From assembly GCA_016714165.1 (NCBI GenBank), contig JADJNU010000001.1:1798001-1862000 (forward strand): a stretch of DNA of 64,000 nucleotides, given 5' to 3'. This DNA comes from Bdellovibrionales bacterium. Lineage in GTDB: Bacteria > Bdellovibrionota > Bdellovibrionia > Bdellovibrionales > UBA1609. Position numbers and translations under genes: made by a program. The stretch's first letter is position 1. Each line of letters starts with the position of its first letter. Shown here piece after piece: positions 46,034-53,963 of the stretch. Below the pieces are notes generated by a model, which had not been told where the DNA came from, did no database searches, and worked only from the letters and a program-made list of their open reading frames with translations.

Positions 46034-47179
46034 CTAGCGTCGCTGCTTCAGATTCCTTCCACCGCCACCACCACGTCCACCACCTGCTCCGCCTCCCGAT
46101 GAGCCCAAAAATCCAAGGCCCATATCGAGGCCGAGCTCGAGAGTCAACTGCAGTGCATAACGACGATCCTCAAGCTGCCCTGGATATTCTCCCATTTCAA
46201 CACCATAGGTAGCTAAATCTAATTTCAAAAGTCCCAAATTAAGCCCAGCGCCCAGAGTATAATACCCTTGATAAAATCCGCCCCGAATATCTACCAAAGG
46301 TAATCCCAATTCAACTCCCAAGTGAATTTTCTTCCCCAGCTGAACATCATTGCGATTGAGATGCTTGACCTCAAGGGCAGGCGTTATCGAAATAATGCCT
46401 GCATCAATCCCAAGAGAGGCTCCAATGGTCATATCGTCTTCTTCGCTTGGAGGTGCTCCGAGTGCACCATCAGAAGTAAATTTTGTTTTCCCCAGGTTTC
46501 TCCACAAAGCCGACAACGTGGGCGAAACGGGGCCTGGCACTCGAATATTAATACCAAGATCAGCGGCATATCCTGTTCCGGACTTCTCGATATTGCTGAT
46601 GATCGCATCTGGATCAAGGCTCGCAATAAAGCTCGGTCCAAAGGGCGCCCTGGCTCCCTGTCTTGTTATTCTTTTCAGCACCCCGCCAACATGGACCATC
46701 GGTAAAATTGGAAACCCAAACCCCAGCACATATCCCAAGTCGTTGATAACAGAAATGTCCATTGTTGGATAAACAGGATTATTCACGTCTAGGCTTGCAT
46801 CGATATCGTCATAGATAGCAAACCCCATGAATGGCAAAGTGATCGCTGTTTTTCCGCCTGCGGCCAACCACACCCTTTCTCCATATAAATTGCCCACGGT
46901 ATCTGCAAAAGTTCCGCTCCCTTGCAGATCTTGCATCTTAGAAACAACTTCAACCCCACTTGCACCCAGACCCAGATCAAAAATCGTCCAATTGATTCCA
47001 CCCACTTGGGCCAAGCCGGCGGGATTATAGAACAAAGAGTCCGCATCGTCCACCACGGCCACGTAAGCATTTCCCATTCCGAGAGCTCTCACCGATCGAT
47101 TCACATTGTAGATTTGATCTCCAAAGGCAGAGGTGGACGCTAAAATGGCGACAAAGACAAGTCGATGGACTAGGGACAT
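46034..47179 (-). CDS. outer-membrane beta-barrel of a paralogous family (copy 1)
   Basis: 381 residues with a signal peptide (LVFVAILASTSAFG). The start of the mature part, RALGMGNAYVAVVDD followed by LFYNPAGLA, is the hallmark of the FadL/PorV-like long-barrel class. Repeated amphipathic strands follow. The shared family C-terminus has TYGVEMGEY and DRRYALQLTLELG. An unusual Gly-rich tail (GGGAGGGRGGGGG) ends the protein. Two relatives lie at 50223 and 51347. The gene overlaps the end of the lipoprotein gene by 10 bases, so barrel and lipoprotein are made together. Confidence 0.78.
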   Translation of the reverse strand: MSLVHRLVFVAILASTSAFGDQIYNVNRSVRALGMGNAYVAVVDDADSLFYNPAGLAQVGGINWTIFDLGLGASGVEVVSKMQDLQGSGTFADTVGNLYGERVWLAAGGKTAITLPFMGFAIYDDIDASLDVNNPVYPTMDISVINDLGYVLGFGFPILPMVHVGGVLKRITRQGARAPFGPSFIASLDPDAIISNIEKSGTGYAADLGINIRVPGPVSPTLSALWRNLGKTKFTSDGALGAPPSEEDDMTIGASLGIDAGIISITPALEVKHLNRNDVQLGKKIHLGVELGLPLVDIRGGFYQGYYTLGAGLNLGLLKLDLATYGVEMGEYPGQLEDRRYALQLTLELGLDMGLGFLGSSGGGAGGGRGGGGGRNLKQRR

Positions 47180-48044
47180 AGGCAGTTCCCCAAGGTGTCA
47201 TTGCACGACCCAATTCCAACAAATTCATTGGCACTCACAAGCGAGCGAATTGCCTGCACATGCAGGGCCGTGAAGCTGCTCGCATCAGTGGTAGAACAGA
47301 AGTTAAAGGCAGGATTGATGGTTTCCAAATCGGCGCAAACATCCGTAAAGCTTGTCAACTGACTTCCCCCTACAGCGCCACCTATCGCCGTGAGACTCAG
47401 AAGAGCGTTGGCAAGTCCCGTGCCAACTTCTCGAACGCTTGTTTCAGGAAAATTGGAAGCATCATCTGTACAAGCGTTCCATCCAGCATCGGGCTCGCCA
47501 TCAATTGTGGTCTTGTCAGCGTGTGCAGAGAGGGTCACTCCAATCTTTGCAAAACTAAGAAAGACCATCAAAAAATTTTCGTCGGTTGTTCGGCTAGTTG
47601 CATCGGGAGAAATCCCTCTAATGAGCGTTTCTGCCGTCTTGCAATCGTCCCGATTTGTGGTCAGAGCACCGGGATATTGTTGCATCAAAAATTTAAATAG
47701 CAAACTCGACAAGGTTCCACTGATCCCCTCAGCGAGAGCCAAAAGATTTAATCCACAGCGTCCTGCGTAGGCAGAAGCGAGCACAACCGTGACCTCTCGG
47801 CTTGCCAAATAATCTGCCGACATACTGCTAAATTCGGCAATGGCTTCCGTCCACTCACTGTGATCGATATGAATTTTTGCCGCCTTCAAGAGAGCTTCGT
47901 TGGTGTCTTTTTGGCAAATTCTGATAACACATTGGATTTGGTACAAGCAAAATTTAGACAAATGACTAAGGAAAGGATCAGATTCAGACCACCCAAATTT
48001 GCAAGAGGCCAAAATGGAAATCTCTTATTTTCGATTTTCTGCAA
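47170..48044 (-). pseudogene. lipoprotein partner of the barrel, frame broken
   Basis: A strong AAGGAGG six bases before a TTG at 48044 marks the start. This frame encodes a lipoprotein signal with lipobox LNFAC (Cys34) and then TKSNVLSEFAKK. The remaining 250 residues, beginning DTNEALLKAAKIHIDHSE, are in another frame. One added A in the A5 run (minus strand; T5 at 47908-47912) joins them. The mature protein is Cys-containing, with a TPR-like helical start (EWTEAIAEFSSMSADYLASR) and hydrophobic helices (LLALAEGISGTLSSLLFKFL), ending in CNDTLGNCLCP. It resembles the lipoprotein at 49367 in size, layout and cysteine use. Confidence 0.7.
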
Positions 48045-48304
48045 TCCCGGCCTCCTTTCAAGCGACGCGTCCACACATGTCTATTTTTCATATTTTATCT
48101 CTATATAAACTGAGGAACCTAGATGAAATTTTAAAAATGGCCCAAGTGCATTCATTCTTTGTCTTAAGGCCAGAGGGCATTTGCCAAACATGAACTAACC
48201 CAGATCTAGGTCCAAAAATGACGAGTGGCAGATTGCTCTAGCCGATATATTGCCGCTAATTAAAAAAACTGGTTCCGTAGAAATTATCAGCGTATTCTAT
48301 CTTC

Positions 48305-48736
48305 ATGAATAATTTCAAATTAGCTGCCGTCCTCTTCATTCCCATATTCATTTTAACTGCCTGTGCAACTTATCGGCCCATACTGGATGAAAACGAAAAG
48401 TTCATTCAAGTAGGTGAAACTCAGGCTGAACGCGATATTGACCAGTGTATCGCGCGTGCCGATGCCTACCTCGAAAAACACAAAGCAGAACGGATGAAAA
48501 AGGAAGCCGGCCGCGGCGCTGCCTCCGGAGCAATCATGGGTGGCATCTTCGGTGCCCTCTCCGGGGGTGGGCTTCGTTCTGCTGCCGTGGGTGCAGGAGT
48601 GGGTGCCGCTGTGGGAGCCGGAGGGGGAGCTGCTGGTGTTGCAGCCGAAGACAATCTCAGTCCTGACAGAATCAAACAAAACTATGTGACAAGGTGCCTG
48701 AATAAGCAACAGTATGAAGTGATTGGGTGGAAATAA
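48305..48736 (+). CDS. glycine-zipper lipoprotein
   Basis: 143 residues with lipobox LTAC (Cys20) and a Gly/Ala-rich double glycine-zipper segment (about residues 75-115: ASGAIMGGIFGALSGGG, AAVGAGVGAAVGAGGG). A short tail follows (QNYVTRCLNKQQYEVIGWK). Glycine-zipper lipoproteins of the SlyB/YMGG type sit in the outer membrane and are often stress-induced. No Shine-Dalgarno sequence is evident before the ATG. Confidence 0.78.
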   Translation: MNNFKLAAVLFIPIFILTACATYRPILDENEKFIQVGETQAERDIDQCIARADAYLEKHKAERMKKEAGRGAASGAIMGGIFGALSGGGLRSAAVGAGVGAAVGAGGGAAGVAAEDNLSPDRIKQNYVTRCLNKQQYEVIGWK

Positions 48737-48787
48737 TATTTCAATACTATTTAGAGAAATTAAAGCAGAAAAAATGGAGTTCAACAA

Positions 48788-49180
48788 ATGAAACAAAAAT
48801 TGCCAATAATCGCCAGATACTTACTCGGACTGATTTTTACTATTTTTGGTGGGGCTGGACTTTTCAATCTTATTCCTCCACCTCCTGACATGCCAGAAAA
48901 GCTCATGGCCTTTATGAATGGAATCATGGCAGCCCAATATTTTTTCCCACTTCTCAAAACCACAGAAGTCGCTTGTGGAGTTCTGTTGTTGTCAGGCTTT
49001 GCACCGGCTCTGGCCCTCGTTGTTCTTGCACCCATTTCAATCAATATTCTCTTTGTTCATTTGTTTCTCACGCCAGGCTTAGAGAATTTGATCGTGCCTC
49101 TGGCTATCATCGCATTGCATGTGCTGGCAGCTACGAAATATTGGAATATTTATCGTCCGCTTTTTGCAAAAAATAGGTAA
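48788..49180 (+). CDS. DoxX-like integral membrane protein
   Basis: 130 residues with four hydrophobic segments (YLLGLIFTIFGGAGLFNLI, ACGVLLLSGFAPALALVVL and others) and the DoxX-family pattern of an N-terminal LGLIFTIFGGAGL and a central EVACGVLLL. DoxX-like proteins are small membrane proteins, some linked to redox or stress. It lies 51 bases after the glycine-zipper gene. Confidence 0.75.
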   Translation: MKQKLPIIARYLLGLIFTIFGGAGLFNLIPPPPDMPEKLMAFMNGIMAAQYFFPLLKTTEVACGVLLLSGFAPALALVVLAPISINILFVHLFLTPGLENLIVPLAIIALHVLAATKYWNIYRPLFAKNR

Positions 49181-49366
49181 AGCTGATTTCAAGAAATCAT
49201 GCCGGTCTTCAAGCTGAGGACCTTCTCATAAGAAAAGTTCACGCCTTGATCGACTCGAACGTGAAATCGAACGAATTAAAAAGAAGATTTCAGCCTGAAA
49301 CTTCGGGAAACTTGCAAATGCTGCTTTCAAACTCAAGCGCTAAACTCGGGATTTAAACCAACCCAA

Positions 49367-50050
49367 TCAGTGGCCCAACTGTTCATAAAACTGGCGTGCG
49401 ACCTCTTCCGGCGAGCCATTGGCAGACGTTATAGCCGTATTGACCTTGCTGCAAACGTCCGATGTAGAATTGTCGCCTGTGCAATACGAATCAGCGATCG
49501 AAATGACTGCGGTACCAATGGCGGTGTTATTGCAAGTTCCTTGATCAGACCCAGAACCCGCTCCGCTGATACATGTACTGAGAAAAGCGCTCGGATCGCC
49601 AGAACTAGCCAGAACTGTCATGTAAGTGCCGATCACAGATAGATTCGCAAGATAAATCAAACCCGGAATTCCTGAAAGCTTACAATAAGCTGCCGCATTG
49701 TCGGCCGTACTTGTCTCTCCCAGACTTAGAAAGGAGATCAATGTGGCCTCTTTTTTTGATCCGGCATTTTTTTGCTCAGTAAAGGCCTGAGCAATTTTTG
49801 AAGTGATCAATCCTCCCGCGACAAATTCGATGGAACAGCGGACGATATAAGCTTGCTGCGATGATTTTCCCTCAATGAGACCGCGACAGGCCACTGCATC
49901 AGCTGCCACTCGAGCCTTGTCCAAACATTCCTGAGCCTTGGCAACGGCGTTTGTGTCTTTGTCTTCACAACCAAGCAAGCCAAGAAAAATAAAACACGCG
50001 AGCGTCGAAAGAATTAAAGATCTGACAACGTAAGAAATCCTGTTTTGCAT
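49367..50050 (-). CDS. Cys-containing lipoprotein, relative of the 47170 lipoprotein
   Basis: 227 residues from the ATG at 50050 (GGGAGAG upstream). Lipobox GLLGC (Cys28). The mature part has an N-terminal helical stretch with cysteines (AQECLDKARVAADAVACRG), hydrophobic helices (SIEFVAGGLITSKIAQAF) and a Ser/Gly/Cys-rich C-terminal half. Size and layout parallel the lipoprotein at 47170, and each lies next to a barrel of the same family. Here it is divergent from the barrel at 50223 across 172 bases. Function unknown. Confidence 0.72.
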   Translation of the reverse strand: MQNRISYVVRSLILSTLACFIFLGLLGCEDKDTNAVAKAQECLDKARVAADAVACRGLIEGKSSQQAYIVRCSIEFVAGGLITSKIAQAFTEQKNAGSKKEATLISFLSLGETSTADNAAAYCKLSGIPGLIYLANLSVIGTYMTVLASSGDPSAFLSTCISGAGSGSDQGTCNNTAIGTAVISIADSYCTGDNSTSDVCSKVNTAITSANGSPEEVARQFYEQLGH

Positions 50051-50222
50051 GCGAAACTCTCCCTTTAAAACTTTACTCATTGTGTTTTGATTATATCATC
50101 GTGTCCATGACTGAGTGTTATTTTTGCCCAGAGTCCAGTTTTCTCAGCCCTAAGTCTAAATAAGAAATATGCGTATCAACTTGAATCGAGATTCACCGAT
50201 GAGAACAGAAGAGGAATGAGAC

Positions 50223-51350
50223 ATGTCTGATTTCAAGATCTTTCAAACCTATCGTAAGACGAAATCCAAAACTCTCTTCATATGGGCGGTCTCCGTCCTG
50301 GCCACCTTTCTTCTCGCCACCTCAGCAAAGGCGGCACAAAATTTTGAATACTACCGAGGAATTCGCCAAATGGGTATGGGTGGAGCCTCGATAGCCGTTG
50401 TGAACGATGAAACTTCTCTTCTGCTGAACCCCGCTGGTCTCGGAAAATTGCGTGACTACATTATTACGGTCGCCGATCCTGAAGTTGATATCGGAGCAAA
50501 GACTCAGTCGATCATCGGCACGGGAGTCACCACTGTTCTCGATCCGCAGGCCACTTTAGACGCCCTCAACCAAGGCCATCAGAACAAACCCCTTTACCTC
50601 CGAACCCAGGTGTTCCCATCAATCGTTGTCCCAAATTTTGGCATTGGAGTTTTTAAGAAATATGAAGTCAGCGCCGAGGTGGATACAACGACCAATCTTT
50701 ATCGGTACCAGTATTTTAACGAAACGGCTCTTGTTCTCGGTTACGATTTTAGATTTTGGGACGGTCGGATTAAAATTGGTTTTAGCGGCCGCTTTACCAA
50801 TCGAGCCGTCGCGAGTGACACCGCTCTGGATCCTGCGTCCACAAGCCTTACTCTGGAATCAATGATCAAAGAAGGACTCGGAGCTGCGGCTGATGGCGGT
50901 ATTATTCTCTCAGCCCCCTGGGCTCTTCTTCCAACTCTGGCTGCGGTTTACCGTGACATTGGCAATACCCATTACAATGTAAATGATGGCATCTTATTTA
51001 ACGCAACAGAGCGCCCCGACGTCACGAATGGCAGCTTAGATGTCGCTCTGGCCATATTCCCAATTATTGGTAAGCGTTCCCGTTCCTCTTTTACCATCGA
51101 ATACAGAGATGTTCTGACCACAAGTGAGGAGACCGATCCGAATCGTCGCTACCATGCCGGAATCGAGTTCAACTTCTCAGACGCGCTCTTCCTTCGCGGT
51201 GGCTACAATCAACGATATTTTACCTACGGACTTGAATTTTCGATGGCCAACTATCAATTTCAAGCCGCAAGTTACGGAGAAGAAATCGGGGTGGCCGGTT
51301 CCCTCCGCGAAGAGCGTCACTATGATCTAAAATTCGCCTATCGATTCTAG
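50223..51350 (+). CDS. outer-membrane beta-barrel of the paralogous family (copy 2)
   Basis: 375 residues from the ATG at 50223 (AGAGGAATGAG upstream), with a signal peptide (AVSVLATFLLATSAKA). The family start is RQMGMGGASIAVVND, then LLNPAGLG, and the family end SYGEEIGVAGSLREERHYDL with terminal AYRF, a typical final barrel strand. It converges with copy 3 so tightly that the two TAG stops share the CTAG at 51347-51350. Confidence 0.78.
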   Translation: MSDFKIFQTYRKTKSKTLFIWAVSVLATFLLATSAKAAQNFEYYRGIRQMGMGGASIAVVNDETSLLLNPAGLGKLRDYIITVADPEVDIGAKTQSIIGTGVTTVLDPQATLDALNQGHQNKPLYLRTQVFPSIVVPNFGIGVFKKYEVSAEVDTTTNLYRYQYFNETALVLGYDFRFWDGRIKIGFSGRFTNRAVASDTALDPASTSLTLESMIKEGLGAAADGGIILSAPWALLPTLAAVYRDIGNTHYNVNDGILFNATERPDVTNGSLDVALAIFPIIGKRSRSSFTIEYRDVLTTSEETDPNRRYHAGIEFNFSDALFLRGGYNQRYFTYGLEFSMANYQFQAASYGEEIGVAGSLREERHYDLKFAYRF

Positions 51351-52531
51351 ATATCGATGGACATCTCGAGCATATACCGTCGGTTTTCTTTGGGGCTATC
51401 AATAGTGCCCACTTCTTCTCCGGTCGTGGCGAGATCAAGTTGAAACCAAGCGAATCGAGCGCCAAATCCAGCAGTGGGATATCCCTGATTGATTCCCACA
51501 CTCCAAGAGCCCTTCCACCAGGTGGTCATCTTCCAATACAATTCAGCTCCCGCATGAATGCCCTTTTTCCAGTTCCAGTTATCGTGCCCAACATCACGAA
51601 TATCCACCGCTAAACGGGGGTCGAAAACCCAGAAATCGGGAAGATCCCACTTCGATCCAAAATCAAATCTTCGACCAAGTTTTGGCGGTTCACCAGATTC
51701 CTTACTGATGACGTGAAGATTTGTCGTGAAACCATAGTCAAAAATATTGCGAACCGTAAAAGCAAAGGTTGGCTTGGCGACACTCAATAAACTAAAAAAT
51801 CCACTGTCTGGCATAGGTGGATCCCATAAAAATCCGATGTCCATATCGACTGTCAGACCTTCATCACCCTGGTTTTTATCAAATACTTCAGAACCCGACG
51901 CCAATTCTCCAGCAGAGACAGCTGTCCCCACATAAATGCGGTGAATCGCTTTGAGAGTGGCTCCAGCATCCAAACGATGACCGCTTGGCAACCACTTCAC
52001 ATCCCGACCGTAACTGTAGGCCAATGTCGAATCCATATATCCATTCACATTAATCATTGGCCCGACTTGCTGGTGTAAACTCAAGTCCAGGCTTAAATCA
52101 GCTGGAATAAAAGCCAACCCCCAGCGAGGCCTGACCCATGAAGCTCCAAGAGTTGGAATGCGTGAGTAGAAATGATCACCATAATGACTTTGGAGCAGGT
52201 TCATCATGTTGTCCACCTGCTGTGCCTCGTCTCCCTGTTTGTCTGTTTTTGAAATATCATCGGCCAATTTCAAAAAGCCAGGATCAATTGCCCCTCTCAA
52301 AAAGAAATGCAAATTTCCGTCTTCGCGTCTGGCTAGACCCGCTGGATTATAAAACATGGCGCTGTGATCATCTGCCACTGCGGTAAAAGCATTTCCCATA
52401 CCCATTGCTCGGGTGCTTATGTGTGGTTGATGAATTGAAAAATCAAGAGCTGGTGCCGCATCAGCCCTGTTTGTTAAGAATGATAGCAACACCAATCCAA
52501 ATACCGCGACGCCCATCTTCATATTAGTCAT
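51347..52531 (-). CDS. outer-membrane beta-barrel of the paralogous family (copy 3)
   Basis: 394 residues from the ATG at 52531 (GGGAG five bases upstream); the open frame runs to 52693 but without an export signal. Signal peptide MGVAVFGLVLLSFLTNRADA, then RAMGMGNAFTAVADD and MFYNPAGLARR. The C-terminus reads TTGEEVGTIDSPKENRRYML. Like its relatives it should be a FadL/PorV-like barrel. It is divergent from the exported protein at 52602. Confidence 0.8.
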   Translation of the reverse strand: MTNMKMGVAVFGLVLLSFLTNRADAAPALDFSIHQPHISTRAMGMGNAFTAVADDHSAMFYNPAGLARREDGNLHFFLRGAIDPGFLKLADDISKTDKQGDEAQQVDNMMNLLQSHYGDHFYSRIPTLGASWVRPRWGLAFIPADLSLDLSLHQQVGPMINVNGYMDSTLAYSYGRDVKWLPSGHRLDAGATLKAIHRIYVGTAVSAGELASGSEVFDKNQGDEGLTVDMDIGFLWDPPMPDSGFFSLLSVAKPTFAFTVRNIFDYGFTTNLHVISKESGEPPKLGRRFDFGSKWDLPDFWVFDPRLAVDIRDVGHDNWNWKKGIHAGAELYWKMTTWWKGSWSVGINQGYPTAGFGARFAWFQLDLATTGEEVGTIDSPKENRRYMLEMSIDI

Positions 52532-52601
52532 TTCTCCCACCCTCCCAGGTCCAAGAAAAAATTCTATATCCTCTGTATCAGGTTTGGGTATAATCTTATC
52601 T

Positions 52602-53249
52602 ATGTATTCTCGATACCTTTCGCTTTTATTGACTTTAGTCCTGGTAAAATTGGCTTCTGCGGCCCCGTCAAATTCTGATTCTTGGATCGTCAACCAAGAT
52701 CTCCCATCTCAGCCGGGCACCAATAGTGAGAGACATGATAAAATTTCGACCATTGAAGAAATGGGCCTCGTTATTTCCCCCGTAAGCATGTCGACCAAGG
52801 ACAAAAGGGAGGCCAGCTATTTTTACCCCTACAGGCAGGCCATATCGCCTCGATTTTTTTTTATTGGCGATATCGACCTTATGAGGGAGGGGCAATTTCC
52901 TTATGGATTGGGTATGATGTACCTCATCCCAAGCAAAAATCAACCTCAATGGGAGATTGGAGCGGACCTCCTCTCTATTGCAAGTGGACAGATCTCTGTT
53001 GGTTCTCGCCATATCTATTTTTCAGACAATTACTTTCGCCCGTTCTATAAAATCAGTCTTTCTCACATCTGGAAGGCCACTGAAAAACTCGCCAGTTTTG
53101 CTAATTGGAAAAACTATTTACTCAGAGCCGGGGTTGGTTTCGAGGATGTCATAAAAATACCTATGAGTGCCAGACTTGAGGTCGAGGCAGCCGTTGGATC
53201 GGAGGATTTCATTCTCATGTTTAGCTTCGGCTACAGTTGGGGCTGGTGA
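52602..53249 (+). CDS. exported protein, probably a small beta-barrel
   Basis: 215 residues with a signal peptide (YLSLLLTLVLVKLASA). Strand-like repeats (FPYGLGMMYLIPSKN, WEIGADLLSIASGQISVG, MSARLEVEAAVGSEDFILMF) end in SFGYSWGW, consistent with an outer-membrane barrel. The ATG at 52602 is preferred over an in-frame TTG at 52584. No family recognised. Confidence 0.65.
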   Translation: MYSRYLSLLLTLVLVKLASAAPSNSDSWIVNQDLPSQPGTNSERHDKISTIEEMGLVISPVSMSTKDKREASYFYPYRQAISPRFFFIGDIDLMREGQFPYGLGMMYLIPSKNQPQWEIGADLLSIASGQISVGSRHIYFSDNYFRPFYKISLSHIWKATEKLASFANWKNYLLRAGVGFEDVIKIPMSARLEVEAAVGSEDFILMFSFGYSWGW

Positions 53250-53250
53250 T

Positions 53251-53845
53251 TTAAGATTCCATCTCCCCGAGAATGTTTTTGATTTCCTTTTTTAAATCCT
53301 CAATTTTCCCAGTGTTCTTGACAACATATTTCGACCGCAGAAGTTTCTGTTCAATCGGAATCTGAGCCTGCATTCGCTCACGAGCTTCTCTTTCAGAAAA
53401 TCCATTGCGAATTATCATTCGCTCGAGTTGAACTCGACTCAGGAGCATAAATAAGCAGAACGGCATCAAATTCAGATTCTAGATTTTTCTCATACAGAAG
53501 CGGCACATCATAAAACGCAATACTCTTACCTTCCATCTCAAGTCGAGACTTTTCAAGAAAAGCCAAACTTTTCACTTTTGGATGAATGATTTGTTCCAAT
53601 TGAACACGCTTCTTTTTGTCTGCAAAAACTGCCTGACCTAATTTTTTGCGATCCAAATCACCGCTGCTATCAAAAAAATCAGGTCCAAATACCGAAATAA
53701 CTTCCCTATAGGCTGGGCCATTCTTCGCCACTACAAGTCGGGCAAGAGCATCCGCATCAACAACAGAGTGCCCCATCTCGCGGAGAATTTGTGCAACCGT
53801 CGATTTTCCGGAGGCTATGCCCCCTGTCAATCCAATCCATTTCAT
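53251..53845 (-). pseudogene. coaE: dephospho-CoA kinase, frame broken
   Basis: The first frame (from 53845) has the P-loop GLTGGIASGKSTVAQIL, DADALARLVV and FYDVPLLYE, all typical of CoaE. It runs off after YAPE into unrelated residues ending at 53393. The second frame (to 53251) carries the rest: VQLERMIIRNGFSEREA, RMQAQIPIEQKLLRSKYVV and NTGKIEDLKKEI. Removing one base, most simply A53437, gives YAPERVQLERM and a normal CoaE of about 197 residues; two missing bases nearby is an alternative. CoaE performs the last step of coenzyme A synthesis and is usually essential, so an assembly error is likely. Confidence 0.8.
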
Positions 53846-53963
53846 CAGTAATACCTTAGTATAGTTGCCACTTTATCATCAAGCATGCCTCTGAGCCAAC
53901 CGATAATATAGTGACCGGGTGACCTCACTGAATGAGCCTCTCCATCGAAGGGAAATATGGATA

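Noticed and set aside
49181..49366. Short peptide reading LDRLEREIERIKKKISA between the DoxX and lipoprotein genes
   Set aside because: It is only about 26 codons between stops with no start; it may be a remnant of a small coiled-coil gene, but there is not enough to call it. GATTTC-AA-GAAATC at 49184-49197 is a short palindrome of no clear role.
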